Positions 6,178-13,871 of a DNA stretch of 26,696 nucleotides are shown here, one piece after another. Both the position numbers and the translations under genes were made by a program. Position 1 is the stretch's first letter. Every line of letters begins with the position of its first letter. A model generated the notes under the pieces. That model had not been told where the DNA came from. It did not search any database and saw only the letters and a list, made by a program, of their open reading frames with translations. Origin of the DNA: an archaeon (GTDB lineage: Archaea > Nanobdellota > Nanobdellia > SCGC-AAA011-G17 > GW2011-AR18); contig JAHFKM010000003.1 in the NCBI GenBank assembly GCA_023245385.1, positions 1,117 to 27,812 of the forward strand, read 5' to 3'.

Positions 6178-9100
6178 TCTTCAAATCCTTCGAGCGTAAA
6201 GTCTTTCGGTTTTGTGGGTTCTTTCTTTTCAGGTTCATTAAGTTCGTTTTTCTCTAGGAATTCTTTGAGTTCTTGATCGTCAATAACGACTTTTGTTTCT
6301 CCGGAGAAATTGTATTTATCTGAAAGGTCTTCGTCTAAATTTACTTCTTCGCTGGAAGTGTTTGATTCTGTTTCTTCTTGTGTTCCTTCTTCTGCAGTAA
6401 CGGTTTCATCAGGTTTGAACTCGGGTTTCTTTCCTTCGAGTGCTTCGTCAGAGAAGATAGTAGCAATAGTAACGACAGAGTCGCCTTCATCGAGTTTCAT
6501 GATGCGTACGCCTTGTGTATTACGACCGATGACGGAAATGTCTTTCAAACTCATTCTGATTAAAACTCCTTTTTTAGTTACGCAAAGCAAGTCTTCGTCG
6601 TTGCCAACAACTTTGATTCCAACAACAGGGCCGTTCTTCTCAGTTATTTTAATGTTAATCACGCCAGAGCCACCACGGTTTACAAGGCGATAATCGTTAA
6701 CTTCGCTTCTTTTTCCGCAGCCTTTCTCGGTAACAGTCAGTAAGTAGGGAGCATCACAGATTTCCATACCAACGACTTCAGAGTTGCGAACCTTAATTCC
6801 TTTGACTCCGATTCCGCTTCTGCTGACAGAGCGTACGTCTTGTTCTTTGAAACGGACAGCGCGACCATCGCGAGTAGCAATGATAAGTTGTTCTGAACCT
6901 TTAGTGAGTTTTACAGTGACGAGTTTGTCGTCTTCTCGTAAGTTGATTCCGATGATTCCTCCCTGTCTTGGACGGGAATATTCTGTAACGTCTGTTTTTT
7001 TAACAACGCCTTTTTTAGTAACCATGACGAGGTATTCGTTTTCTTTAAATTTGACGATGGGAATGACTGCGTTGATCTTTTCATCTTTCTCTAATCTGAG
7101 TAGGTTAACAATCGCTGAACCGCGAGCGTAGCGTCCTGCTTCTGGAATTTGAAAGGCTTTGAGCCAGTGAACGGTTCCGTTGTTTGTAAAAAATAATACT
7201 TGCGAGTGGCTGTCTGTGACAAAGACGTGTTCAACAACATCTTCTTCTTTCGTCTCGGCAGCGATGATTCCTTTTCCGCCGCGTTTCTGTGCTTTGTAGG
7301 CTTCTAAAGGAATTCTTTTAATATAGCCGGAGTGTGTTAAAGTAACAACAACTTTTTCATTCTCGATTAAATCTTCGGTTTCGAGGATTTCTCCTTCTGC
7401 TTCGATGATTTCAGTTCTTCTTTTGTCTGCATATTCGTTTTTGATTCCAAGTGTTTCGTCTTTAATAATTTGATAGACGCGAGGTTCGGAGGCAAGAATC
7501 TCTTTCATTTGAATAATAAATGTGAGTAATTCATTGTGTTCATTAATAATTTTTTGTTGTTCAAGTGCGGCAAGCCTGCTTAATTTCATTTCAAGGATGG
7601 CGTTCGCTTGCGTTTCACTTAAAATGTAATTTGTAACTAATCCATTTCTTGCTGTTTCAACGTCTTTGCTTGCTTTAATTAATTTGATAATTTCGTCAAT
7701 AGACTGGAGAGCAATAAGCAATCCTTGTAAGATATGATCGCGTTCTTCAGCTTTTCGAAGTTCAAAGGCTGTTCTTCGTGTAACAACTTCTTTGCGGTGT
7801 TTGATAAATTCGGAGCACATTTCTTTCAATGTGAGAACTTTCGGTTCTCCATTAACAAGAGCCAAGTTAATAATGCCGAAGGAGGTTTGTAGTTGAGAAT
7901 GTTTAAAGAGTTGATTTAAAACAACGTTACCATCAAAACCTTTCTTAAGTTCAATAACAATACGCATGCCGTCACGATCGGATTCGTCTCGTAAGTCTGA
8001 AATGCCTTCAACAGTTTTTTCTTTAACTAAGTCTGCAATCTGTTCAAGCAACAAGGATTTATTTAATTGGTAAGGGATTTCTGTAACAATAATTTTAGCT
8101 TCTTCCACCTCACATTTTGCGCGAAGCATAACTTTTCCTCTTCCGGTTTTGTACGCTTGCCGAATTCCGTTCATACCAATAATCTGGGCGCCAGTAGGAA
8201 AGTCAGGTCCTCGAACAAAACGTATTAAGTCTAAAATATCGATTTCTGAATTATCAATCAGAGCGACAATAGCATCGACAATCTCTCCAATATTATGCGG
8301 CGGAACATTCGTGGCCATACCCACTGCAATTCCTGAAGAGCCATTAACAAGTAAGTTTGGTAAGCGTCCGGGTAAAACTGTTGGTTCTTCGGTAGTCCCA
8401 TCAAAGTTTGGAGTAAAGTTCACAGTCTCTTTTTCTATATCTGCGAGTAACTCAGAAGAAATTTTGCTTAATCGAGATTCAGTATTATGGTTGATAAAAC
8501 CGTTGGCGATAAAAGAATGGCATTTACTCTCAACTTTTACTGAAAACACTTCATTTTTAGTTTTTGATCGTTGAATATTTTTTAAATGATCGAAATAAAA
8601 TCTGTTCTTTAGAATCCAATCGAGTAGTTTTTTATCTTCAGAGTCAAGGATCTTAAGCAAACGTTCATAATTTCTTTCTAAAGTGGGATATCTGTCAAAA
8701 TTGTTTTTTACTATAAACTCTCCAGAATATTTCTTTCGAATATAATTACTTAAAAAAGGAATGAAATCTTTTTTACTTAATCTTTTTGGATTAATAGTTT
8801 CGATCTGTTGTAGTCTTTTATTTTTTCTTTCTGAGAAGAATCCTATTCTTTTTTTAAAAATATTTATGTTGTCAACTCCGGAAGCGTATAGTTTGTAACA
8901 GTCGTGCCTTTTGTCAAGATAAGGGCGATTGGAAACAATCCCAAAGGCTAAGAGGGTAATTTTAAGTTGGTTTATGAGTTTGATGCTTTTCGAATCATAA
9001 GCAAGAAGAAGGCTTTTGCCATTATGTCTTTTATCTTTTTGATAAGTAGTTCCACCGTCTCCTTCGTAAAGTGCTATTAAAAAGTTTTTGATAATATTTT

Positions 9101-10142
9101 CTTTAGATCTAAGAACTGAAAAGGGTATCTCCTTGGCGTGTGCTTTGCTTAGTTTGAAACCTATATTCTCTAAAAACTTAACGGCTTTTTGAGGGTAGAT
9201 GCTTAACTCTTTGCAGTTTCCTTTGATCCATCGTTCGTATAGTTTAATTCCTGGAAATTGGTCTAGGGTTATAGATTTTACTTTTTCATAAAATTTCATG
9301 TCTTTATTATTGAAAAGGATTTGACCGTTATGAAAGCTACCCTCACTTACTAACGCTCCAAGAAGAAAGGCAAGATTTTCGTTCATTTTTACAGGTAGTC
9401 CGATTTCTTTTCTAAAACCCGTTTTTGGAAAATAAGGAGTTAGTTTCAAATTTGTTTTCGAGAATAGGGAGTTGTTTCTGTTTAAGAGAATAATTTCATT
9501 TTGTTTTAATTCTTCCAGTGTTTTCCATTTGAGTTCAGGTTTTAGATTTTTATCAACATTCCAGGTCATAATCGGATGATTAAAAGATCCTTCTAAACCG
9601 TATCCTGAACTAGTCGCGATCTTTATAGTTTCATGCTTTCCAGAATTGAAAAATTTTGAAGCTTGATTATTTTTTCCATCGAAAGATAAGATCTTTAGAT
9701 TAATCTTCTCTTCTTTATTTTTTGAGATTTCACTAATGGGAATAATTCCTTTTTCTGTTAAGATAAGTGTATCTCCTGTGACACAATATCTGTAAGCTGC
9801 AGGAGGATCTCCGTCTTGGCTACCGAAATTTCCTTGGCCTTGTACGAGTGTGTAGCGTAGTGACCATGGTTGTGCAAGTCTTACGAGCGCGTCGTAGACG
9901 GAGATATCTCCGTGTGGGTGAAATAGTTTTAAAACTGATCCCACAACACCTGCGCATTTGGTAAATTTTTTGTCGTGGTGTAATCCTTCTTTGTGCATTG
10001 CGTACAAAATTCTTCGGTGTACGGGTTTCAATCCGTCACGAACATCTGGGAGTGCACGACCAACGATAACTGACATGGAATAATCTAAGTAAGCGTCTTT
10101 CATTTCTTTTTCAATGAGTGTGGGAATAATTGTTTCAGGCAT
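6174..10142 (-). CDS. gyrA: DNA gyrase subunit A, interrupted by an intein
   Basis: The 1322-residue precursor gives an 888-residue GyrA after splicing (residues 1-119 joined to 554-1322). GyrA cuts and reseals DNA in the A2B2 gyrase that introduces negative supercoils. Motifs are VRDGLKPVHRRILYAMH, FHPHGDISVYDALVRLAQPW, the catalytic Tyr119 in AAYRY, the coiled-coil gate with EMKLSRLAALEQQK, and a C-terminal DNA-wrapping domain with GyrA box QKRGGKG (952-958), which marks GyrA rather than ParC. Position 80 is Ile where E. coli has Ser83, a quinolone-contact site. After the pinwheel comes an unusually long acidic tail (roughly the last 90 residues, rich in Glu and Asp). The gene follows the homing endonuclease gene by 2 bp and overlaps the next gene by ATGA. 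This bacterial-type gene was probably acquired by transfer. Confidence 0.97.
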   Translation of the reverse strand: MPETIIPTLIEKEMKDAYLDYSMSVIVGRALPDVRDGLKPVHRRILYAMHKEGLHHDKKFTKCAGVVGSVLKLFHPHGDISVYDALVRLAQPWSLRYTLVQGQGNFGSQDGDPPAAYRYCVTGDTLILTEKGIIPISEISKNKEEKINLKILSFDGKNNQASKFFNSGKHETIKIATSSGYGLEGSFNHPIMTWNVDKNLKPELKWKTLEELKQNEIILLNRNNSLFSKTNLKLTPYFPKTGFRKEIGLPVKMNENLAFLLGALVSEGSFHNGQILFNNKDMKFYEKVKSITLDQFPGIKLYERWIKGNCKELSIYPQKAVKFLENIGFKLSKAHAKEIPFSVLRSKENIIKNFLIALYEGDGGTTYQKDKRHNGKSLLLAYDSKSIKLINQLKITLLAFGIVSNRPYLDKRHDCYKLYASGVDNINIFKKRIGFFSERKNKRLQQIETINPKRLSKKDFIPFLSNYIRKKYSGEFIVKNNFDRYPTLERNYERLLKILDSEDKKLLDWILKNRFYFDHLKNIQRSKTKNEVFSVKVESKCHSFIANGFINHNTESRLSKISSELLADIEKETVNFTPNFDGTTEEPTVLPGRLPNLLVNGSSGIAVGMATNVPPHNIGEIVDAIVALIDNSEIDILDLIRFVRGPDFPTGAQIIGMNGIRQAYKTGRGKVMLRAKCEVEEAKIIVTEIPYQLNKSLLLEQIADLVKEKTVEGISDLRDESDRDGMRIVIELKKGFDGNVVLNQLFKHSQLQTSFGIINLALVNGEPKVLTLKEMCSEFIKHRKEVVTRRTAFELRKAEERDHILQGLLIALQSIDEIIKLIKASKDVETARNGLVTNYILSETQANAILEMKLSRLAALEQQKIINEHNELLTFIIQMKEILASEPRVYQIIKDETLGIKNEYADKRRTEIIEAEGEILETEDLIENEKVVVTLTHSGYIKRIPLEAYKAQKRGGKGIIAAETKEEDVVEHVFVTDSHSQVLFFTNNGTVHWLKAFQIPEAGRYARGSAIVNLLRLEKDEKINAVIPIVKFKENEYLVMVTKKGVVKKTDVTEYSRPRQGGIIGINLREDDKLVTVKLTKGSEQLIIATRDGRAVRFKEQDVRSVSRSGIGVKGIKVRNSEVVGMEICDAPYLLTVTEKGCGKRSEVNDYRLVNRGGSGVINIKITEKNGPVVGIKVVGNDEDLLCVTKKGVLIRMSLKDISVIGRNTQGVRIMKLDEGDSVVTIATIFSDEALEGKKPEFKPDETVTAEEGTQEETESNTSSEEVNLDEDLSDKYNFSGETKVVIDDQELKEFLEKNELNEPEKKEPTKPKDFTLEGFEE
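8484..9785 (-). mobile_element. GyrA intein with LAGLIDADG homing endonuclease
   Basis: This 434-residue in-frame insertion (precursor residues 120-553) starts with Cys120 right after catalytic Tyr119 (block A, CVTGDTLILTEKG). It has the N-terminal block B histidine His189 (SFNHPIMTW) and ends FIANGFINHN with His552-Asn553 before the +1 nucleophile Thr554. All splicing residues are present. The inserted endonuclease has two LAGLIDADG-like helices, LLGALVSEG (acid Glu267) and LIALYEGDG (acid Asp362), so it may still cut DNA. The site between Tyr and Thr of the active-site motif is the one known from the mycobacterial GyrA intein. The DNA is more A+T-rich than the flanking gyrA coding parts, which fits a separate origin. 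Confidence 0.95.
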
Positions 10143-10144
10143 TG

Positions 10145-11083
10145 TTAAATGTGAATGACCTCCTGATTACCTAAAAAAAGAGAAATTAAATGCTGAATAT
10201 GTTCCACTTTATCTTTTACAAATGTTTCATTTTTTCTTCCTTCATCTTTTACGCGAATTAATAATCCTTGGCGGTCTCTGACAATGATTTTATTTTTTAG
10301 TTTATCTCGATTTTTTCTGTTATTTAGATTTTTTTCTCCATAAATTGGAATCCTGTGTATCCTTCCATCCCATTCAATGAAAATATTTTTTTCTGGAGAT
10401 GCGATGTCGACTTGCCAGTTGTCGTCGAGAGTATAGTTATAGATCCAATTAAATTCTGGAGATTGAATTTGGAGTAATTCGTAAGCGAGCTTTTGATTTT
10501 TAGAACCTCTTTTTGTGGAAGCTAAAGAAGATTTTCTTCCTGCAATAACCCATGGATGATTTTTTCTTTGTTCTGCAGTTAAGTTATCCCATTCTGCAGC
10601 TCTGACTCTTTTCATCATTCTTTTCCGATCTTCTACAGACTTGGACTGAAGTATTTTTTTCATTTTTTTTGAAAATAGTTTTTTTGAATAACTAACAACT
10701 TTAGTTTTACCAAGCGTAATAAAAAGTAGGTTGATAAGATATTTGTATGAAAAGTTATCTGTAAACGGAGAGTGTAAATTTTTCATTTCACAAATCCAAA
10801 GGTTTTCTTGAAGCTTTTGAGTAAGGTATTGTTTTTGATTTACTATAAACAAATAATGATCCTCATCAGTCTTCGCATGAAAATGTTTTCCAATGCTCCT
10901 TCTAAATCTTTGTTTACACACTGGACATTCTATTTTTGCCCCTTTTATTTTATCTTCTCTAATTTTAAATCTTAATTCTTTATGTGCAATATCTTTGACG
11001 CGTCTATTTGCAATATGTGCCATTAGAGCAATAAGATTATGAAAACTTCTCTTGCAAGCTTGACAGATTAAGTTTTTATCCAT
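10145..11083 (-). CDS. Free-standing homing-endonuclease-like protein with zinc fingers
   Basis: The 312-residue product begins with two zinc-finger-like motifs: CQAC with H23/H34 (C7, C10) and CPVC with H67/H69/H76 (C53, C56). A basic helical middle follows, then a C-terminal nuclease-like domain: NQKLAYELL (Glu202), WQVDIA (Asp226), FIEWDGRIHRIP (Glu237, Asp239, His243), NNRKNRDKLKN and GLLIRVKDE. This order resembles the Vsr-like PD-(D/E)XK/EDxHD group used by free-standing homing endonucleases. The gene sits between gyrB and gyrA with 2-bp gaps on both sides. Its coding DNA is clearly more A+T-rich than gyrB. The sequence TAAC occurs at both gene junctions. I infer a selfish nuclease gene aimed at the gyrase locus. 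A host zinc-finger DNA-binding protein is the alternative. Confidence 0.65.
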   Translation of the reverse strand: MDKNLICQACKRSFHNLIALMAHIANRRVKDIAHKELRFKIREDKIKGAKIECPVCKQRFRRSIGKHFHAKTDEDHYLFIVNQKQYLTQKLQENLWICEMKNLHSPFTDNFSYKYLINLLFITLGKTKVVSYSKKLFSKKMKKILQSKSVEDRKRMMKRVRAAEWDNLTAEQRKNHPWVIAGRKSSLASTKRGSKNQKLAYELLQIQSPEFNWIYNYTLDDNWQVDIASPEKNIFIEWDGRIHRIPIYGEKNLNNRKNRDKLKNKIIVRDRQGLLIRVKDEGRKNETFVKDKVEHIQHLISLFLGNQEVIHI

Positions 11084-11085
11084 AG

Positions 11086-13002
11086 TTAGATGTCTAAATT
11101 CTTAACCTCCTTTGCGTAGGTCATGATGAATTGTTTGCGTGGTTCTACTTCTTCTCCCATGAGGATTGTTAGCATTCTTTCTGCTTCGACTGCGTCTTCG
11201 ATGGTTACTCGTTTGAGGTGTCTTGTTTCTGGGTTGAGTGTTGTTTCCCAGAGTTGTTCTGGGTTCATTTCTCCTAGGCCTTTGTAGCGTTGGATGGAAA
11301 TGCTTTCGTTTCCGATTTGTTTTAGGATGTCTTCTTTTTCTTTGTCGTTCATTGCGTAGAAGACTTTTTTTCCTTTTTTAATTTGGTAGAGTGGGGGTAG
11401 GGCGATGTATAAGTAGCCGTTTTCGATAATTGGTTTTAGGTATCTGTAGAAGAGTGTGAGGTTGAGTGTGCAGATGTGGGAACCATCAGAATCAGCATCA
11501 CTCATGAGGATGATTTTGTGGTAGCGGAGTTTTCCGAGGTTAAATTCTTCTCCGACGCTGCAACCGAGAGCGGAGATGAGTGTTGCGAGTTTTTCGCTGC
11601 TTAGTACTTTGTCTAGGCGTGCTTTTTCTACATTTAATATTTTTCCGAAGATTGGGAGTACTGCTTGTGTTTCGCGTTTTCTTCCTTGTTTTGTTGAACC
11701 TCCGGCTGAGTCTCCTTCGACTAGGAATAGTTCGCATTTTGTGGGGTCTCGTTCTTGGCAGTCTGCGAGTTTTCCGGGTAGTCCTCCGCCGTTTAGTATT
11801 CCTTTTCTTCGTGTGAGTTCTCGTGCTTTGCGTGCTGCTTCGCGTGCTTGGAAGGCGTTGACGCATTTGTCGATAATGGTTTTAGCGATTGAAGGGTTTT
11901 CTTCGAAGAAGCTTGTTAAGTATTCAAAAGTTAAGCTGTCTACAGTGCCTTTGATTTCTGAGTTTCCTAATTTAGTTTTGGTCTGTCCTTCGAATTGGGG
12001 GTTCTGAACTTTTAAAGAGACAATGGCTGCAATTCCTTCGCGTACGTCTTCACCGGTAAGGTTTACTTCTGAAAGTTTTTTCTTTTTGATATAGTTATTA
12101 ACAACGCGAGTTAGAGCAGTGTTGAATCCAGTAAGGTGTGTTCCGCCTTCATGGGTATTAATATTGTTTACAAAGCTAAAGACTAATTCGTTGTAGGAGT
12201 CGTTCCATTGCATTGCGATTTCTACGGTTGTTCCTTCGTTTTCTTTGTTCATGTAGATGACGTCTTTGTGCAGTGCTTGTTTTCCTTCGTTGAGGTACAA
12301 AACGAATTCTTTGATTCCACCTTTGTAGAAAAATGTTTTTTCTGTGTATGGTTCTGTTCGTTCGTCTTCAATTGTTATTTCTAGTCCGGGATTTAAGAAA
12401 GCTAATTCTCGTAATCTGTTTGTGAGAATAATAAAATCGTAAATGGTTTCTGTGAAGATTTTTTCATCTGGGGAGAAGGTGACTGTTGTTCCTGTGTCTT
12501 CTAGCGGGCATTCTCCAATTGTTTTAAGATCGTAGAGCGGATTTCCGTGATCGAATTCTTGAACGAAGATTTTTCCTTTTTGGCGTACCTGAACGCGAAC
12601 GTGTTTGCTTAGTGCGTTAACAACAGAGATTCCAACGCCGTGTAATCCTCCGGAGACTTTGTAAGAATTCTTGTCAAATTTTCCGCCTGCATGGAGGACT
12701 GTTAAAGCGATTTCTACACCGGATTTTTTTTCTTCAGGGTGGATGTCGGTTGGAATTCCACGGCCATGGTCTATAACCGTAACTGAATTATCTATGTGAA
12801 TAAAGATTTTAATTTTATTTCCATGTCCCGCTAAATGTTCATCAACGGAGTTATCGACAACTTCCCAGATGAGATGGTGTAAACCTCTGGTGTCTGTGCT
12901 TCCAACGTACATCGAAGGTCTCACTCGAACTGCTTCTAATCCTTTCAAAATTTGAATGCTGGAAGCACTATACTCTTTCTTTGTCTCAGTAGTTTCTGTC
13001 AT
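11086..13002 (-). CDS. gyrB: DNA gyrase subunit B
   Basis: The 638-residue product is the ATPase and TOPRIM subunit of gyrase, at the normal length of the short GyrB class. It has the GHKL ATPase motifs (Glu47 in WEVVDNSVDE, DHGRGIP at 78-84, GGLHGVG at 118-124), the ATP-contact loop QTKTKLGN (340-347), the TOPRIM acid EGDSAGGS (429-436) and the metal-binding DADSDGSH (502-509), ending with RYKGLGEMNPEQLWETT. Two deviations from common bacterial sequence are visible: PIFGKILNVEKA where PLRGK or PLKGK is usual, and DSDGSH for DVDGAH. It heads the minus-strand gyrase run. A TATA-like box lies about 68 bp upstream, implying a leader of roughly 40 nt that contains a perfect inverted repeat. Confidence 0.97.
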   Translation of the reverse strand: MTETTETKKEYSASSIQILKGLEAVRVRPSMYVGSTDTRGLHHLIWEVVDNSVDEHLAGHGNKIKIFIHIDNSVTVIDHGRGIPTDIHPEEKKSGVEIALTVLHAGGKFDKNSYKVSGGLHGVGISVVNALSKHVRVQVRQKGKIFVQEFDHGNPLYDLKTIGECPLEDTGTTVTFSPDEKIFTETIYDFIILTNRLRELAFLNPGLEITIEDERTEPYTEKTFFYKGGIKEFVLYLNEGKQALHKDVIYMNKENEGTTVEIAMQWNDSYNELVFSFVNNINTHEGGTHLTGFNTALTRVVNNYIKKKKLSEVNLTGEDVREGIAAIVSLKVQNPQFEGQTKTKLGNSEIKGTVDSLTFEYLTSFFEENPSIAKTIIDKCVNAFQAREAARKARELTRRKGILNGGGLPGKLADCQERDPTKCELFLVEGDSAGGSTKQGRKRETQAVLPIFGKILNVEKARLDKVLSSEKLATLISALGCSVGEEFNLGKLRYHKIILMSDADSDGSHICTLNLTLFYRYLKPIIENGYLYIALPPLYQIKKGKKVFYAMNDKEKEDILKQIGNESISIQRYKGLGEMNPEQLWETTLNPETRHLKRVTIEDAVEAERMLTILMGEEVEPRKQFIMTYAKEVKNLDI

Positions 13003-13020
13003 GAAAATCGTAGTTTTTTC

Positions 13021-13039
13021 TCTCTAGAACGTCTAGAGA
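13021..13039. repeat. Perfect inverted repeat in the gyrB leader
   Basis: The sequence TCTCTAGA-acg-TCTAGAGA is an 8-bp perfect inverted repeat with a 3-nt spacer, 18 bp upstream of the gyrB ATG. With the TATA-like box at 13067-13073 the start site would fall near 13044, so the repeat lies just inside the transcript. It could be an operator that blocks initiation or an RNA hairpin in the leader. There is no T-run after it to suggest a terminator. Confidence 0.55.
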
Positions 13040-13066
13040 AATCCCTTGTTTAGGAGGTTCTCTTTC

Positions 13067-13073
13067 TATAAAA
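13067..13073 (-). promoter_or_regulatory. Candidate TATA box of gyrB
   Basis: The minus strand reads CTTTTATAG over this site. A start site about 26 bp downstream gives a leader of roughly 40 nt. No better TATA-like sequence lies closer to the gyrB start. Confidence 0.4.
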
Positions 13074-13094
13074 GACTTTCTTGGTCTATAAGTT

Positions 13095-13178
13095 GGTTTA
13101 AAGTGGTTTATGACTTGTTTAAAGGGCTTTTTCTAATAAAAAATAGGTGGTCTAACAAGGCTTATAAATTCGTTTAAA
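13095..13178. repeat. Repeated GTTTAAA motifs in the gyrB / PIN divergent region
   Basis: Within the 188-bp divergent region GTTTAAA occurs three times (starting at about 13096, 13117 and 13172), and GTTTA occurs once more at 13106-13110. The first two full copies share the context GTTTAAAG. They are spaced 21 bp and 55 bp apart. They may be binding sites for a regulator or a by-product of A+T-rich DNA. Confidence 0.3.
13162..13170 (+). promoter_or_regulatory. TATA box of the Fcf1-like PIN gene
   Basis: TTATAAATT is centred about 25 bp upstream of the ATG at 13191, predicting a leaderless mRNA. It is one of the best TATA matches in the window. Confidence 0.6.
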
Positions 13179-13190
13179 CAGTGTTTTGAG

Positions 13191-13574
13191 ATGGGAGAAA
13201 GAGTAGTTTTGGATACAAACTTTTTGGTGTATTGTGTTAAGTATAAGGTTGATCTTGAAAGTGAGTTAAAAAGGATTATTCCTGGAGTTTTTAGGGTGTT
13301 TGTTCTTGATAAAACGCTTGATGAGTTGGGTTATTTAACTGAGAGGTCAAAGACAAGGCTCGAAGCGAAAATTGCTTTAAAGCTTTGTGAAAAATTTGAA
13401 AAGCTTTCTGCTGGAGAGCAGGATGTGGATAGTGCTTTAGTTTCCTTGGCTAATAAAAATACCTTTATCGCAACACAGGATAGTGGAGTGAAGAAAAAGA
13501 TTAAAACTCCTTTAGTTATTATTCGTCAGAGAAAGTATCTTCTTCTTGAGAATTACACGTCCAATTTAAAATAG
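13191..13574 (+). CDS. Fcf1/Utp24-like PIN-domain nuclease
   Basis: The 127-residue product is a single PIN domain of the archaeal Fcf1-like type (COG1412). Motifs are VVLDTNFLV with the first acid Asp8, LDKTLDELGYL (acidic pair), DVDSALVSLANKNTFIATQDSGVKKKIK (two more acids), and the hallmark end IIRQRKYLLLENY. In eukaryotes this family cleaves pre-rRNA; in archaea it is presumed to process RNA. Unlike VapC toxins there is no antitoxin beside it. In many archaea this gene lies next to aIF2 gamma, but here the two are 11 kb apart. It diverges from gyrB and is followed 37 bp later by the small membrane protein gene. Confidence 0.88.
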   Translation: MGERVVLDTNFLVYCVKYKVDLESELKRIIPGVFRVFVLDKTLDELGYLTERSKTRLEAKIALKLCEKFEKLSAGEQDVDSALVSLANKNTFIATQDSGVKKKIKTPLVIIRQRKYLLLENYTSNLK

Positions 13575-13611
13575 AAACGTTTTTTAACTAGTTTTTGTTT
13601 GAATAGAAAAG

Positions 13612-13782
13612 ATGATTGAGCTTTTGGATTTCAAAACAGGGATGATTCTTATTGGTGCTTTGAGTGTGATAGCTATTTATCGTTTTTTCTTTCAGAGAAA
13701 ATCTCCTGAAGAGCAGGAGCTTGAGAGGGAGTATAATGATATTTTAAATCTGGATAAATATAAAGTTAAGGGTCAGTGGTAG
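13612..13782 (+). CDS. Small single-pass membrane protein, 56 aa
   Basis: A 56-codon gene fills the gap before smc. It has one hydrophobic segment (MILIGALSVIAIYRFFF, residues 11-27), then a charged helix (KSPEEQELEREYNDIL) and a short tail DKYKVKGQW. The arrangement suggests an N-terminal membrane anchor with the C-terminal part in the cytoplasm. TTTTTAACTA at 13581-13590 is a possible TATA box at about 26 bp. I do not know the family. The clean codon pattern, the membrane segment with a positive flank and the fit between two genes support a real gene. Confidence 0.65.
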   Translation: MIELLDFKTGMILIGALSVIAIYRFFFQRKSPEEQELEREYNDILNLDKYKVKGQW

Positions 13783-13838
13783 TTGTTTGAGATACTATTT
13801 TTAAGAGACAAGAGATTTGTTGTATAATTCAGAAAACA

Positions 13839-13846
13839 TTTATAAA
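13839..13846 (+). promoter_or_regulatory. TATA box of smc
   Basis: TTTATAAA is centred about 29 bp upstream of the smc ATG (13872), predicting a start site at or just before the start codon and no Shine-Dalgarno. A second A+T-rich motif (TTTATTTAAA) is too close to the ATG to serve. Confidence 0.55.
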
Positions 13847-13871
13847 GTACCCTTTATTTAAAAAAAGAGTA

